The notes under the pieces are model-generated. The model did not search any database. It had not been told where the DNA came from and worked only from the letters and a program-made list of their open reading frames with translations. Position numbers and translations under genes: made by a program. Below, one piece after another: positions 10,965 through 22,241 of a DNA stretch of 64,000 bases (the first letter of the stretch is position 1; every line of letters starts with the position of its first letter). This DNA comes from Triplophysa rosa. Taxonomy: Eukaryota; Chordata; Actinopteri; Cypriniformes; Nemacheilidae. The stretch spans positions 226,067 through 290,066 of the forward strand of contig NC_079901.1 in assembly GCF_024868665.1 (NCBI RefSeq), written 5' to 3'.

Positions 10965-11870
10965 CTACCTGGGCCTGCCCGAACTGCACCCAAATGAGCT
11001 GGACTGCGCGGGGGTGGAGTCGCCACTCTCCGCGAGGCGACGAGAGAGCACATCGGCTGTCTGGTTCAGGTCACCTGGGATATACGTGGCACGTAGGGAG
11101 CGGGTCACCTGCTGACTCCACCGGAGGAGGCGTCGGGCGAGTCGTGTTAACTGCAGTGAGCGAACGCCACGCTGACGATTGATATACGCTCCTGCCGTAG
11201 TGCTGTCCGACCGGACCAGCACGTGCTTGCCCTGCACGAGAGGTTGCAGCCTCTTCAGTGTGAGTAGCACGGTCCACAACTCTAGGCAATTGATATGCCA
11301 GCGTAGGCGGGGGCCTGTCCAAAGCCCCGACACTACGTGCCCGTTGCACACTGCACCCCAACCCTGCAGGGAGGCGTCCGTTGTCACCACGACATGCCTC
11401 GTAACCTGCCCTAGGGGTACCCCTGCCCAAAGGAAGGTCATGGAAGACCAAGGGGTTAGGGTGCGTCGGCAGAGAGGCGTAATCACCATCCGCCTGCTGC
11501 CAGTGTGCCACGCTCTCCAGGGAACTCGACTCTGAAGCCAGTGTTGGAGCGGTCTCATGTGCATCAACCCGAGGGGTATCGCCGCCGAGGATGCCATGTG
11601 TCCCAGGAGCCTCTGAAATAGTTTCAAGGGAACCGCTGACTGCGTGAAATGATCCAGGCAGTTCAATACCGACTGGGCGCGTGCTGCGGACAGTCACGCT
11701 GTCATGGTGACAGAGTTTAGTTCCATACCAAGATAGAGGATGCTCTGCACACGGGAGAGCTTGCTCTTTTCTCGGTTGACCTGTAGTCCCAGTCGATCTA
11801 GGTGCCGGAGCACCAGGTCCCTGTGTGCACACAACAGAGGGGCCGTAGGGGCCTAGCTGATGTTGGAATG
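10965..11870 (-). pseudogene. DIRS RT remnant plus RNase H domain
   Basis: This minus-strand segment begins in the reverse-transcriptase thumb (RDLVLRHLDRLGLQVNREK and SILYLGMELNS, about 11850-11700) and continues into RNase H. The RNase H part shows VVTTDASLQGWGAVC, CLELWTVLLTLKRL, VLVRSDSTTAGAYINRQ and YIPGDLNQTADVLSR, which contain the Asp, Glu, Asp and Asp expected for catalysis. A stop near 11700 separates thumb and RNase H. The palm with its YxDD-type motif is absent: upstream sequence passes directly to the gag reading frame at about 11957, so a deletion of the RT core is inferred. No methyltransferase-like domain was seen between RNase H and recombinase. Confidence 0.85.
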
Positions 11871-11956
11871 GGGCAGGAACCGTCCCGGATAGACCGACCA
11901 GCGATGGTATGGCTGGGATCGGGCCCGATGGTGTTAACCTCCCTGGGGTCTTCCCG

Positions 11957-13010
11957 TCAGGGTCGCTTCTTCCTCGAAGGTTGCTGACGGGGTGGTGGTC
12001 TCCCCTTCGCCGTCCTTTTCCGGGGTGCCGCCTGGGTAGGGAGCGCTGGAACCGGAGCTGGCTTCGAAGAGGGCCGGGGCTGCTGGGGAGCAGAGGCCGC
12101 ACGGGATCTCGAAGGCCTGTGGGTGGCCGAGTCCCGGCGGGGTAGGATGTGGCTAATCGCCTCCATCTGCTTCTTCACTGTCGAGAACTGCTGAGCAAAG
12201 TCCTCGACAGTGTCACCAAACAGCCCACCCTGCGCAATGGGCGCGTCGAGAAAGCGGACTTTCTCGGCGTCACTCATCTGCGCAAGGTTAAGCCAGAGGT
12301 GCCTCTCCTGGACCACCATGGTGGACATCGCCCGACCCAGGGCCCGTGCGGTCACCTTGGTCGCCCTTAGAGCGAGGTCGGTGGCGGTGCGGAGCTCCTG
12401 CATTAACCCCATGTCGGTCTTACCCTCGTGGATCTCACCGGAGTGCACTCTAACCCAATGCACACGGCGGCCCGGGAAAGCATGGCCGACATCTCGACAT
12501 CCGCCTCCTCCTGAGCTCGCCCCCCCTTGGGGGGAGCTGCAAAGAGTCGTGGGGATCGGATGCCAGCAATTTGCTCTCCGATGCTGCGATAGACATCTCA
12601 TCTTCCTCACGCATCATGTCCGAATACGTGAAGGAGGATGCCGACGGTGTGGTACCGCCTGCTAGGGAACGGTGAGGCGAGCGAGACGGGGTGCTAGCGG
12701 TCCGCGAGCACTTGGCTGACGGATTAGCGCTCGCAGAGACCCCCATATCACCCTCGCCTCTCGCCTTGGTGGACGGAATGGCCTTAGCCATCCTCGTCAC
12801 AGCCCGGGAAGCCTGCGAGGTGGTGGCTGGTTCTCGGGAGAAGACAGCCACCCGTGACCGCAATGTCTCTATGACCATCTGCCCGCAATGCGGGCAAGAT
12901 GAGTCCACGAAGGCTGCCTCAGCGTGTTGGACCCCCAAACACTTGAGACAGACATCGTGCTTGTCCCCTTCCTCGATGAGCACACCGCACCCACGAGAAC
13001 AGCGGGACAT
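11957..13010 (-). pseudogene. DIRS gag-like protein, frameshifted
   Basis: The first ORF of the element starts at 13010 with MSRCSRGCGVLIEEGDKHD. Early on it has Cys pairs (CLKCLGVQHAE and CPHCGQM) that resemble a small zinc-binding module. At about 12480-12530 the frame slips; the downstream frame carries MSTMVVQERHLWLNLAQM, SDAEKVRFLDAPIAQGGLFG and a basic, proline-rich tail near 12060-11960. Gag of this group binds RNA and forms the particle. The start is chosen because it follows the TATA-bearing terminal repeat by about 230 bp. Function of the modules is inferred. Confidence 0.75.
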
Positions 13011-13210
13011 GCCACGCTGGAGAAATTGCTCTTTTAGAATGCAGATGGTGAGTCCCCGTCTGCAGGCTCGAACACCTCTGGAACTGCCGAGACGCCCAGG
13101 GGAAGTCGCTGCAGGAAGGGGCAGTCCGCTGCACCACGTCGTAGAACCGGCAATCTGAAGTTGCTAAGTAGCAAGAGAACATCTTCATAACCGAAGGCTC
13201 CGAAGAACAA

Positions 13211-13394
13211 AAGGTGAATGAATGATGCACGCCGTCTCCCTTTTATACCCGGATTTCCGGGGCGGAGTCCGGCATGCAAATTTCATTTGCCAATTTTCAT
13301 TGGCCTTTTCTAAGTAGTCGGAAGCGATTGGTTCTCAGGGACGAACCCCATCTGTCGGTTCGACACAACATCGAGAGACCGACAGAAAGGGAAC
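13211..13394 (-). repeat. DIRS right inverted terminal repeat
   Basis: Bases 13211-13350 are the reverse complement of 8600-8750. The outer end, 13338-13394, matches the second half of the internal complementary region. It is the 5' end for the minus-strand genes. Confidence 0.92.
13236..13252 (-). promoter_or_regulatory. TATA-like promoter motif of the DIRS element
   Basis: On the minus strand the terminal repeat reads GGGTATAAAAGGGAG about 235 bp before the gag start. The same motif occurs in the left repeat at 8711-8725. It is a plausible core promoter for the element; activity is inferred. Confidence 0.55.
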
Positions 13395-13448
13395 CGGTGA
13401 TACGCCCTAACAATGTCATCAAGTATCATATGAGTCATATCACATAAG

Positions 13449-14670
13449 CAGAGGTGGGTAGAGTAGCCAAAATCTTTACTCAAGTAAAAGTACAAGTAAC
13501 TAGAGAAATTGTTACTCAAGTAAAAGTAAAAGTCACTATTTAAAAAATTACTTGAGTAAAAGTAAAAAAGTATGCAATGAAAAAACTACTCAAGTAGCTA
13601 GTTACTTAGTTACTTTGTATCTGATTATATAGGCCTACTACATAAAATTAATATTAACGCCAATATTTTAATATTACATTTTAATCAATATTTTTAATTA
13701 TCATAAGCAGATATCTTTGCAATATACTAGAGAGACTAAAGAATAGACAAACACAGAAGAGACAAGCATTTCTGTAAATTTCATCTAGTCCTGATGTCAA
13801 TGTAGTTTACACAACTTATTTAGAATAATAGACCATGTCAAACTAAAGCATGAACTAAACTCAGAGCATTTCCTAAGATGATCTAGAACATCTGCAGTGC
13901 TCTCTTAAATGAAATACACATTTTTGAACAAAGCTCATGTTTTCTCGTGTTGTGTCACGTGTGTGTTGTGAAACGCTCTTACTTGTAAACAAACAGTAAA
14001 CAGTGAACCACACGCCCATCAACAAGTTTTCTTCCTTCTGTTCTTCAAATGTATATTTCTGCAGCCCACGTCTCTGTGTCTGACAGGTAACGCGCATGTT
14101 GCGGTGTCTGACGAACAGGTCGCGCGGGTGCGCGCATATGGCGGGCATTTATCATTGCTGGCAAACAATATGACACATTTGCAGTTTTGATTGTATAGAT
14201 ATAGATTAATATCCACTTCATCCAACGCTCTTTGTGTTCTGCGTGTTCTTAAGTTTCGCGCTACGAGGAGTGAGTAATCCTGCTTCAGATGATTCAGATC
14301 GTGCTGCGAACTGAACAAATCATTTGAACTGATTCATTAGCCTATTCAAATGGTTTTGCCCATTGTTCAATTAATGCTTTCAAAAGAATCGACTCAAAAG
14401 AATCGATCACTCGGGAATGCCCGTAAAAAGAGACGACAACCTTGAAATAAACAACGCGTTTTAAAAAGCATATTTTAAAATGAAGGAACGAAGGAACGTC
14501 ACGCAATGTAAGTTATGTAACGAAGTAAAAGTACAGATTTTCTATTAGAAATTTACTCAAGTAAGAGTAAAAGTACACACTTTTAATTTTACTTAAAAAG
14601 TACATATTTTCCAAAATGTTACTCAAGTAAATGTAACGAAGGAAATGTAGCGCGTTACTACCCACCTCTG
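13449..14670. mobile_element. Non-autonomous hAT-like element, 1.2 kb
   Basis: The element begins CAGAGGTGGGTAGAGTAGCC and ends CGTTACTACCCACCTCTG, giving terminal inverted repeats of CAGAGGTGGGTAG. Both ends are rich in ACTCAAGTAA. No transposase motif lies inside. The flanking octamers CACATAAG and CATATACA agree at only 5 of 8 positions, so the duplication is eroded. Confidence 0.8.
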
Positions 14671-16095
14671 CATATACATTCTTCTCTCTCTCGGTGTCGT
14701 CTTGTTTTTTTGTATCATCTGAAAGTATGGATTGTTTATGGATTTAGTTCAGTCCCAAAAGTTTGTTCAGCACCGGTGTTACTGCTAATGATGTTGCAAT
14801 TAGCACCCAGAGGCTGCTTCTTTCCTACAAGGTACTTTTACTATGGGTACATGGGACAGGGAAGACAAGGCCTCTACCGGACCCACTGCAGCAGCTCTTT
14901 GCTAATTAAAAAATGCGAGCAAAAAAAGGCACAAGACACAGATTTGTTCTTCATGTGGACCTACAGCAAAAAAAGGTAACTCATCAGTTTTTTTCTCTTT
15001 GTGTTCTGTGTTGATATCCAACTGCACTGTAATATCCATAGACCTTGTTAAATTTCTGGTTCCTATGAACACTAAGTTTCTTTCTGTGTTTTGGATCACC
15101 AGTAAAATCAAATCATAAATAGGTTGGATGTTGTGAGAGAATTCTTCTGCAGATCTGGGAGCACAAAAACAAGACACAGAGAGGCATCAAGCTTTTGAAC
15201 TCATTTATTTTAGAAACTACAAGTCTTTATATACGGTGCCAAAAGACATCTGGCAGGTTTCATATGTCCAGGGGTTCACAGAATGACCAAATAAGGTATA
15301 GCAGTTCGGACAAAGAATGTTTAGCTTAGAAGGAATCCCCTCCTCCCATGAATAGCCAGAAGGCATCCCTTCCTCCTACCCTCCTACTATATAGCCGATC
15401 AATGCCTAGCAATGTAAAGTGAGCTTAACAACTTCACAATCTTATATTTTGTGGGCTTGTATTTATTTATGCGGAAATTAAATCTAAACAGTACTAAAGA
15501 TTTTAGGCTTTTGTACTGTTGGACTTTAAAGGCAGTCCTGCATGCTCAAAAATTTGCACAGAGACGTTCTCCAAAATTAAACAGAAGTTTTATTATCAGA
15601 TGTAAAAAGGTAACAAAGCTTTGGGTTGTCAGACGATCTCCTCACTCCACCACAAGCCAACAACACAAAATATTCAAAAACACCCATATTTATTAAGTAT
15701 GTGACGTCGCTCGTATCTTCTGACTCCTCCTCTGCCTTTTAAGGAGTGCTGCTCCCTTTCCACCAATCACCGTGAAGTCCTTTTTCTTAGTTCCTGTAAA
15801 ATAACATTTCAAAACGTATATCCTGTGGTCAATCGCCAGTCCTGAGGAATGTTCTCCAGGACAGTTTCTTTTGGGGAGTGGTCTCCTAGAAACAGTTTAT
15901 TGTGGCCGGACAACATACCAACATTCTTAACATTCTTTTAGTAAAAAGAAAACACTCAATCATCTAATGTTTTTAATTATATAGCGTTGTTTCTTAATCC
16001 TATGATTAATTAAAACACATCACAACTCATGATTATACTTAAAACATATGCAGTGGATTGATTCATAACATTTCTTTTCTTTATGACTCTTTGTG
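14671..16095. other. Unassigned sequence
   Basis: No gene was recognised. A reading frame at 14710-14979 has no known motif, although a second frame near 14940 encodes a Cys-x2-Cys (ICSSCGP) before a possible AG/GTAACT donor. A leftover transposase exon is possible but not supported further. Confidence 0.4.
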
Positions 16096-16099
16096 ACTC

Positions 16100-16101
<2 letters not shown>

Positions 16102-16168
<67 letters not shown>
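16102..16168 (+). repeat. (GT)n microsatellite
   Basis: About 33 uninterrupted GT units. An apparent poly-Thr-His reading frame through it on the minus strand is an artefact of the repeat. Confidence 0.98.
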
Positions 16169-16169
<1 letters not shown>

Positions 16170-16783
16170 GATCTAGATAATTTATGGCTCCAACCCCCAT
16201 TTGCCACAGTAACTATTTTACTGAGTAAGACAGCAAGCACATGACAAAAGCACATAGCTTAATGATTTAATGAAAGAAAACACTTATTGATTATATTGAT
16301 ATTTAAATCATACTTTTATCTGAAAAATATTCCCACAGTACAGATCTTTGGTATAGTGTCCTGATTTTTACCACACTCAAAACAATGTTTTTCTGCTTGT
16401 TAAGTTAAGTTAAATCAACACAACTTTTGGAAAATTTGGTCACAACATGCTTTATTTATAAAAGTTCATATAATTCATATATTCATATAACTGAATCCAT
16501 TCATGTTGGGACAACATAAAGGAGTTGTGTTGTGTTAACATAAAACAGTTACAATTGGGCAGAGGACTTATATTTCCCAGCATGTTTTGCGTATAACTGC
16601 ATTGTGAGAGTTATTTTCTTAAATAAGTGTTATTTTATGCATTTTTCAGTAAAAATAAAATCTTTTTAGTGTTTAATGTTCATTTATCTTTAAGGTTTTG
16701 AAGAGTTTGTTATATTTTTGAGTTTTGTGGTTACCATTGTTCAGAAAAGCGTTGCCTTTGGTTAGGTCGTGGGCGGTTACAAT

Positions 16784-18971
16784 TAGTAATGGGAAGTTCG
16801 GATCATTTTACTGACTCGGACCTTTGAGTCTCGTTCAGCAAAATGAACTAACCTTTATTCGAGTCATATCGTTCATTTCAGCAAAATATAATTAAAATGT
16901 TACATGCTACTTTCCTAACACATCTACAGTCCTGCTCACCATTATTGGTGGCACCCTTGGTAAATATCTGCAAAGAAGGCTGTAAAAATAAATCTGCATT
17001 GTTTCTCCTTTTAATCTTTTATTTAAAAATTCTACAAAATTCCAACATTTCATTGAAGGAAAACAATTTAAAGTGGGGGGAATATCATATTGAGAAAAAA
17101 ATGTTTTTTTTCCCCATATATGTTGGCCACAATTATTGGCACCCTTGTATTTAATTCACCCCGCAACCTTCATTTATAAGAAAATCAGCTCTGAGTGTTT
17201 TCTTTTCAGTCTGATGAGGTTTGAGATTACATTGAGAGTCATCTGAGTCCATTCCTCCATAAAGAATTTCTCCAGATCCTTCAAATGTTGGTCCTCCATC
17301 TTCTTCAGTTCATATCACTCATTTTCTATAGGGTTCGGGTCAGGGAACTGGGATGGCTATGGCAGGATCTTGATTTTGTGTTCAGTGACCCATTTTTTAT
17401 TGATGTTGATGTTTATTTTGAACCAACGTGCTGATGGACGATCTAACCACGACCCATTATAATATTTCTAGCAGAGCAAGTCAGGTTTTGATTTTTTTAC
17501 TTGTTGGTATTTGATATGAAACATGATGACATGTATCTGAACAAAATGTCCAGAACCTCTGGTATAAAAATAGGTTCACAACAATGAAGATCTGGTGACA
17601 TATTTAACTGTGGACATTGAGCATTCTTTTATCCCTGTGTGCACCAAACCTATCTTGTGTTATTGCTGCCAAAAAAACTCTTTTTCATTCCATATGGCCA
17701 TAGACCCCAGTCCTGGTTGAAGTTCCAGTATGGCAGATTAGTATGGTGCAGTTTATTTTTGCATGAGGGCAGAAGATTTGTTTCTTGAACAGTGTCCCAA
17801 ACAACTTGTGGTGATGGAGGTGCAGTTTTCCTTTATTTTTATTAAATGCTTTCTGACCCAAAAATTCAACTGATTACTGCAATTTTCCATCTGTGCTCTT
17901 TGAAGAGTCTTTGGCCACTCAAATTCTTCTCCTAGTTGTGCATTGAGACAATATAGACACACATCCTGTTTCAAGCTGATTTTCAACATCTCCAGTCCAT
18001 TAAAACTTCTTGATCATTGCCCTGATGTTGGAAATTACATTGTTTATTGTTTTAACTATTTCCGTAAAGCCATTTTGTAATTTGTGTAGCTCAACAGAAC
18101 TATATTGCACATCAGAACTATATTCTTTGGTTTTATCCATTGTGATAAATGATTAAGGGGGTTGGGATTTGTGTTACTAATATTTATTCTCCTGTGCAAC
18201 AAGAAGTCATAACTGGACAACATCATGCTTCTAGTCACCTTGGTGTGCTAAGAAAATGTAAATATCACTGGAAATATACTTGGGAGGTATTTTACTCATA
18301 AGAATTTTTCAAGGGGTACCAATAATTGTGGCCAGGGTGTATTAGAGAAAAAAAAATTCTCAATGTGATATTCCCCCTACTTCAAATTGTTTTACTTTAA
18401 TGAAATGTTGGAATATTGTATATATTTTAAATAAAAGATCAAAAGGAGAAACAATGTAAATTTATTTTTACAGCCTTCTTTGCTCATATTTACCAAGGGT
18501 GCCAATAATGGTGAGCAGGACTGTACTACTTATGCAAACGTTGATCACATTACAAACAATACAAAACTATAATGCTATAAGAAACATAAAAGATTAATTC
18601 ATTGTTTACCTGGGTCTTTAGTCTATGATTAGCTCACCACACCTCTTATCTGACAAGTCTTCGGGTTTGACTCGTTCGTTCACGACGTGACAGCTTCGTA
18701 AGCTAAACCAATGCAGTCAGAGCCGGAAAGAGAATTGATTAGTTCACCTCCCGAGTGTTCGGGTTTGAGTCGTTCGTTATTTTGTCACGTGACATGACAT
18801 CTTTGGACAGAGAAATTAGTTAATTTACTAATTCCAGTACAGGACCTATAGAATGTTGCGCAATGCGCATGCGCGACTGAACGAATCACTCCCCGAGACG
18901 ACTCGTTCTTCCCGAGTCACATTAAAGTTTCATTCAAAATGAACGAATCGTTCAAGAATGACCCATCACTA
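16784..18971. mobile_element. hAT-like MITE with perfect 8-bp duplication
   Basis: The ends are TAGTAATGGGAAGTTCGG and GAATGACCCATCACTA, inverted repeats of TAGTRATGGG. The flanks are identical octamers GTTACAAT at 16776-16783 and 18972-18979, as expected for hAT transposition. Runs of CGTTC and GAACGAATC fill both arms. It carries the Tc1 element 16927-18523, so its own length was about 0.6 kb. Confidence 0.92.
16927..18523. mobile_element. Tc1/mariner-like element with ~220-bp inverted repeats
   Basis: The element starts CAGTCCTGCTCACCATTATT and ends with its complement (GGTGAGCAGGACTG), flanked by TA on both sides (16925-16926 and 18524-18525). The inverted repeats extend about 220 bp (16927-17146 and 18305-18523), a length known for some fish Tc1 families. 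The interior has only a decayed minus-strand reading frame (about 17753-17989) that I could not confidently align to a transposase. Confidence 0.85.
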
Positions 18972-19353
18972 GTTACAATCCATTATTTGCATTTCTGTTG
19001 AGTTCTATTAACTCAATACCTTCTTATTGAAGTTAAATGACGTAATGTCTAATTAATGTTAAAAATGTATAAAATAAAAAAAATTCTTGAGTGCTTTGAA
19101 ATAATCTAATAGATAAAATTGGGTTTTTTATATTGGTTTCATGTAAAATATGCATGTCTATGACACAAATTAATTTAATCTACTAATAGACTACTAATAC
19201 TATTATACTAATAACTATTAAAATTAAGTTCATACAACAAGATTATAAAGAATCGTTTCAAACACATTCGATTTTGTTGGAGAAACGTAATTCAATTTCG
19301 TGGAAAAGTTTTCCTTAATTCAATTAAGTTCGTTCAACAACTTTTTTTGAGTG

Positions 19354-19715
19354 CAGGAATGAAACAGCTGGGAAAAGACCAGAAGAAGAGAGTGGTTCAG
19401 AAGGTGTGGCATGAAGCAACCACAACTGAGCTGCACCTTAAGAGTTTAAACAGGAGTGCTACCAATCGTTAAAGAATATGTCCCATGTGACTTAAGTTCT
19501 CCTCTTATGGCATTTTACATATTTACTCAAATTAATATTTTTTGTCTATTCAGAATGAAACAGTAAAAATGTTTTAAAATCCATTTAAAATGTTTAAAAA
19601 TAATAAAACTACAACTTTGTATTATTTGTCCTCACAGGGCAGTCAGACACTTGTCCATAAACTGCATGACAAGTAGCTACAAGTTTTCACAAACTTACTT
19701 TCTTGATTTGTTCAG
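19354..19715. other. Unassigned spacer
   Basis: A 37-codon frame starting at 19364 (MKQLGKDQKKRVVQKVW) is open and highly charged but matches nothing I recognise. Otherwise the stretch is AT-rich and empty. Confidence 0.35.
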
Positions 19716-20035
19716 TCTGAACATTTATGGAATGATCTACTCGCTGCTACAAGATCAGCAGATTCTGTGGCCATCTTTAAGAACCGACTGAAAACACATC
19801 TCTTCCGTCAACACCTGACTGATCAGCTCTGACTTCTATCTCTTTTCTACTCTTTCAAAAAAAAAAATTTCCTTAGCTCTGTATACTGTGATAGGCTGTA
19901 TGAGACCAATTTTCTTTTATTGCACTTATGCTTTTTGTTGTCCTTATGTTGTTCCAATTGCTTCCATTGTTTCCCTCATCTGTAATTTGCTTTGGATAAA
20001 AGCCTCTGCTAAATGACTAAATGTAAATGTAAATA
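19716..20035 (+). mobile_element. L2-like LINE 3' end
   Basis: A short coding tail reads WNDLLAATRSADSVAIF then KNRLKTHLFRQHLTDQL before a stop, the usual C-terminus of fish L2-type ORF2. The 3' untranslated part ends GGATAAAAGCCTCTGCTAAA followed by ATGTAA repeats, the typical tail of this LINE group and of SINEs that borrow it. Confidence 0.8.
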
Positions 20036-20205
20036 GAAGAAATCACTACATTAACATATTTAGCAACTGGATAAATGCAGCTCTGCAGGAGAGATGATTT
20101 GGTTCCATCACAACCTTCTATAGTGATCACACAAACAATTACAGCACTCACAGAAACTTATTGTGTTACTGTTCATTTTCTATCAAATACGTTGACATTA
20201 ATTAA

Positions 20206-20265
20206 GAATGTGTGTGTGCGCGTGTGCGCGTGTGTGCGCGTGTGCGCGTGTGTGCGTGTGCGTGA
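20206..20265 (+). repeat. GT/GC alternating simple repeat
   Basis: Mixed GTGTGC and GCGTGT units over about 60 bp; a purine-pyrimidine alternating tract. Confidence 0.95.
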
Positions 20266-20649
20266 GTATGGTAAAACAGAAAAAAATGACGTGCAATTTT
20301 AAACTAATGACCCTATACTTAAAAGCACTCTATTTCCTTCTTGGCCAACCAACCAATCACAGTCTTTAAAAGACTGTGTCATACATAGCAATGGGGTCAG
20401 CCCCGCCTCCTCACTAAAATAAAAGTTTTTGTCTTTTCCTTGCTCAGGGTTGCTCTCAGGTCCTGAATCGTTTTTAAGCTAATACTCCTACGTAGAAGTT
20501 GTCAAGCTAAAGTAAGAGCTTTCTTTGAGGATTCTTAGAAGCTTTAAGAATACGGGCCCTGAGCTAGAAAAGGATGTTCTATTCTGACAGACAACAAATA
20601 GATTTACTGGTTCTTTTTGCCAGTTGTCTTATTTTGATGGTAACTGTAC

Positions 20650-20737
20650 AAATTGGGATTCAAGGTCGTGTTTTAAATTGGTTTGTATCCTATTTAAAGG
20701 ATCGAACCTTCTCTTTAGAGATTGGCAAATATTCATC
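20650..20737 (+). pseudogene. L2-like LINE reverse transcriptase scrap
   Basis: The frame encodes GIQGRVLNWFVSYLKDRTF and EIGKYSS, the RT segment between the fingers and the palm in L2-type LINEs. It is cut at 20738 by the LTR element; its continuation was not found after that element, which ends at the assembly gap. Confidence 0.7.
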
Positions 20738-21256
20738 TGTCATGATTCTCGGGTGAGGTGAGACACACTGACAAGGAGAGTGGACCCAAACGCAGACAGC
20801 GGTTAAGGGGTTAACATGACATTTAATAACAAAGACAAAATACAAAACAAAGACCCACGTGGGGGTAAACATAAAACAGAGGAACAAGACTAACTAAACT
20901 GACAAGACTAAACTAATAACACATCACATAGGGACACAATAAACTAGACTGACTAACTAAATAACTAACTAACTAACATGACCAGAACTCACCCACACAA
21001 CACAGTGCAATGACCCGACACAAGACAGAACACAGGGGCAATAAATAAGGGGACAAATCAAGAGGGAACAGGTGTGGGGCATGAACTAATTGACAGTCAA
21101 AATGAGGGATACAAAAGAGCGGGAACACCGACAAGACACCGGAGAGTGGAAGGCCAACAGGGACAAAACACCACTCTCCACATAAAACAAGAGGTTCTAT
21201 CATGGTTCTGCCACTAGGTCAAGAAAAGCAAGACAAGGTGGGGCAGAACCATGACA

Positions 21257-21270
21257 GAAACCCCTCCTTA
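21257..21270 (-). promoter_or_regulatory. Polypurine tract of the LTR element
   Basis: AAGGAGGGGTTTC directly abuts the 3' LTR on the minus strand, in the position where LTR elements prime plus-strand DNA. Confidence 0.65.
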
Positions 21271-21292
21271 AGGAGCAGCATCCTGATGCTCC

Positions 21293-22225
21293 TCAAGGAA
21301 CAAACAAGACTAGACAGACTGTGACAAAAAACATAACTAAAATGTTTTTTGTTATACAAAATATACAAAACACGACCAAAAACGTGATACATAGAAGAAA
21401 AAAGGTCCAAACAATGACATGGCGCCGGCTTGAAGGCCGGCTAGACAGTACATGGCACCGGCTGGAAATCCGGCTGGACAATACATGGCGCCGGCTGGAA
21501 GGCCGGCTAGACAGGACATGGCGACGGCTGGAAGGCCGGCTGGACAGTACGTGGCGCCAGCTGGAGGACCGGCTGGACAGTACATGGCGCCGGCTGGTTG
21601 GCTGGCTGGACAGTACATGGTGCCGGCTAGAAGGCCGGCTGGACAGTACGTGAAGCCAGCTGGAATGCCGGCTGGACGACACATGGTGCCGGCTGGATGG
21701 CCAGCTGGACAGGACATGGCACCGGCTGGACGGCCGGCTGGACAGGACATGGTGCCGCCTCGACGGCCGGCTGGACTGGACATGGCGCCGGCTGGATGGC
21801 CGGCTGGACAACACGTGGCACCGGCTGGATGGCCGGCTGGGAGGCCGGCTATCACCGGCTGGGCAGACCTGGAAGTCGACACGACAGGACAGGATGTCAG
21901 CGGCTGGGCAGCGCTCTCTGGCAGCTGGGCAGCATCTCCGATGGCTGGGCAGAGCTCTCTGGCAGCTGGGCAGCAAACAAGGACAAAACAACACACAAAC
22001 AGAGTCGACTCGACAGGCCTGGGCACCAGCTGGGAGGCCGGCAGGGATCTGCAGCGGGAACAGGACACCGGCGGCCTCAACCCTGGAGGGGAATCTGACG
22101 ACCTCAACCCTGGAAGGAAGCCCGGCGGTCTCGATCCTGGATGGGGTTCCAGCAGTCTCGACCCCGGAAGGGAGTCCGGCGGCATCGACCCCTCCCACTG
22201 AGATCCCTCTGTCTGCTGGGTCCAA
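21293..22225 (-). CDS. Low-complexity ORF inside LTR element
   Basis: A 310-codon minus-strand frame starts MDPADRGISVGGVDAAG shortly after the 5' LTR, where gag would begin. It then runs through Arg-Pro-Ser-Ser-Arg repeats made by the minisatellite. No capsid or zinc-knuckle motif is visible. A second minus-strand frame (21352-22293) and a plus-strand frame (21452-22201) are also long, because the 33-bp repeat is a multiple of three and lacks stops. The start resembles gypsy-type Gag openings I remember, but translation of this protein is doubtful. Confidence 0.3.
   Translation of the reverse strand: MDPADRGISVGGVDAAGLPSGVETAGTPSRIETAGLPSRVEVVRFPSRVEAAGVLFPLQIPAGLPAGAQACRVDSVCVLFCPCLLPSCQRALPSHRRCCPAARERCPAADILSCRVDFQVCPAGDSRPPSRPSSRCHVLSSRPSSRRHVQSSRPSRRHHVLSSRPSSRCHVLSSWPSSRHHVSSSRHSSWLHVLSSRPSSRHHVLSSQPTSRRHVLSSRSSSWRHVLSSRPSSRRHVLSSRPSSRRHVLSSRISSRCHVLSSRPSSRRHVIVWTFFLLCITFLVVFCIFCITKNILVMFFVTVCLVLFVP
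21418..21850. repeat. 33-bp GC-rich minisatellite in LTR element
   Basis: About 13 diverged copies of a 33-bp unit built on GCCGGCTGGACAGTACATGG with GGCCGGCTGGA. The GCCGGC palindromes recur in nearly every unit. In the plus frame the unit encodes an 11-residue repeat such as PAGRPAGQYMA. Confidence 0.9.
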
Positions 22226-22241
22226 AACGGTCGGGTCATTC

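Larger units (their letters stand above)
8548..13394 (-). mobile_element. DIRS-like tyrosine-recombinase retrotransposon
   Basis: This 4.85-kb element has the full DIRS layout. Inverted terminal repeats lie at 8548-8750 and 13211-13394. An internal complementary region at 8815-8928 joins complements of the two outer ends. Coding is on the minus strand in the order gag (13010 to 11957), RT remnant/RNase H (about 11870 to 10965) and tyrosine recombinase (about 10830 to 9598). DIRS elements are known to insert through a circular intermediate made by their recombinase and to lack target-site duplications; none is seen here. The central reverse-transcriptase catalytic part is missing, gag is split over two frames and the recombinase has one in-frame stop, so this copy is defective. 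Confidence 0.92.
16374..19353. mobile_element. Outer MITE (CACTCAAAA ends) of a three-level nest
   Basis: The left end starts CACTCAAAACAATG and the right end finishes TTTTTTTGAGTG, short inverted repeats of CACTCAAAA. Both arms carry fish-MITE words such as AAATCAACACAACTTTT. The hAT element at 16784-18971 is inserted inside; without it the MITE would be roughly 0.8 kb. No clear target duplication was seen. Confidence 0.6.

Noticed and set aside
14710..14979. 89-codon ORF, possible Cys-containing protein
   Set aside because: No recognisable motif in frame and no supporting splice partner; kept only as unassigned sequence.
16010..16255. Minus-strand ORF rich in Thr-His
   Set aside because: It is translation of the (GT)n microsatellite, with no conserved sequence outside it.
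21452..22201. 249-codon plus-strand ORF (PAGRPAG repeats)
   Set aside because: It exists because the 33-bp minisatellite lacks stops in this frame; the element itself is oriented on the minus strand.
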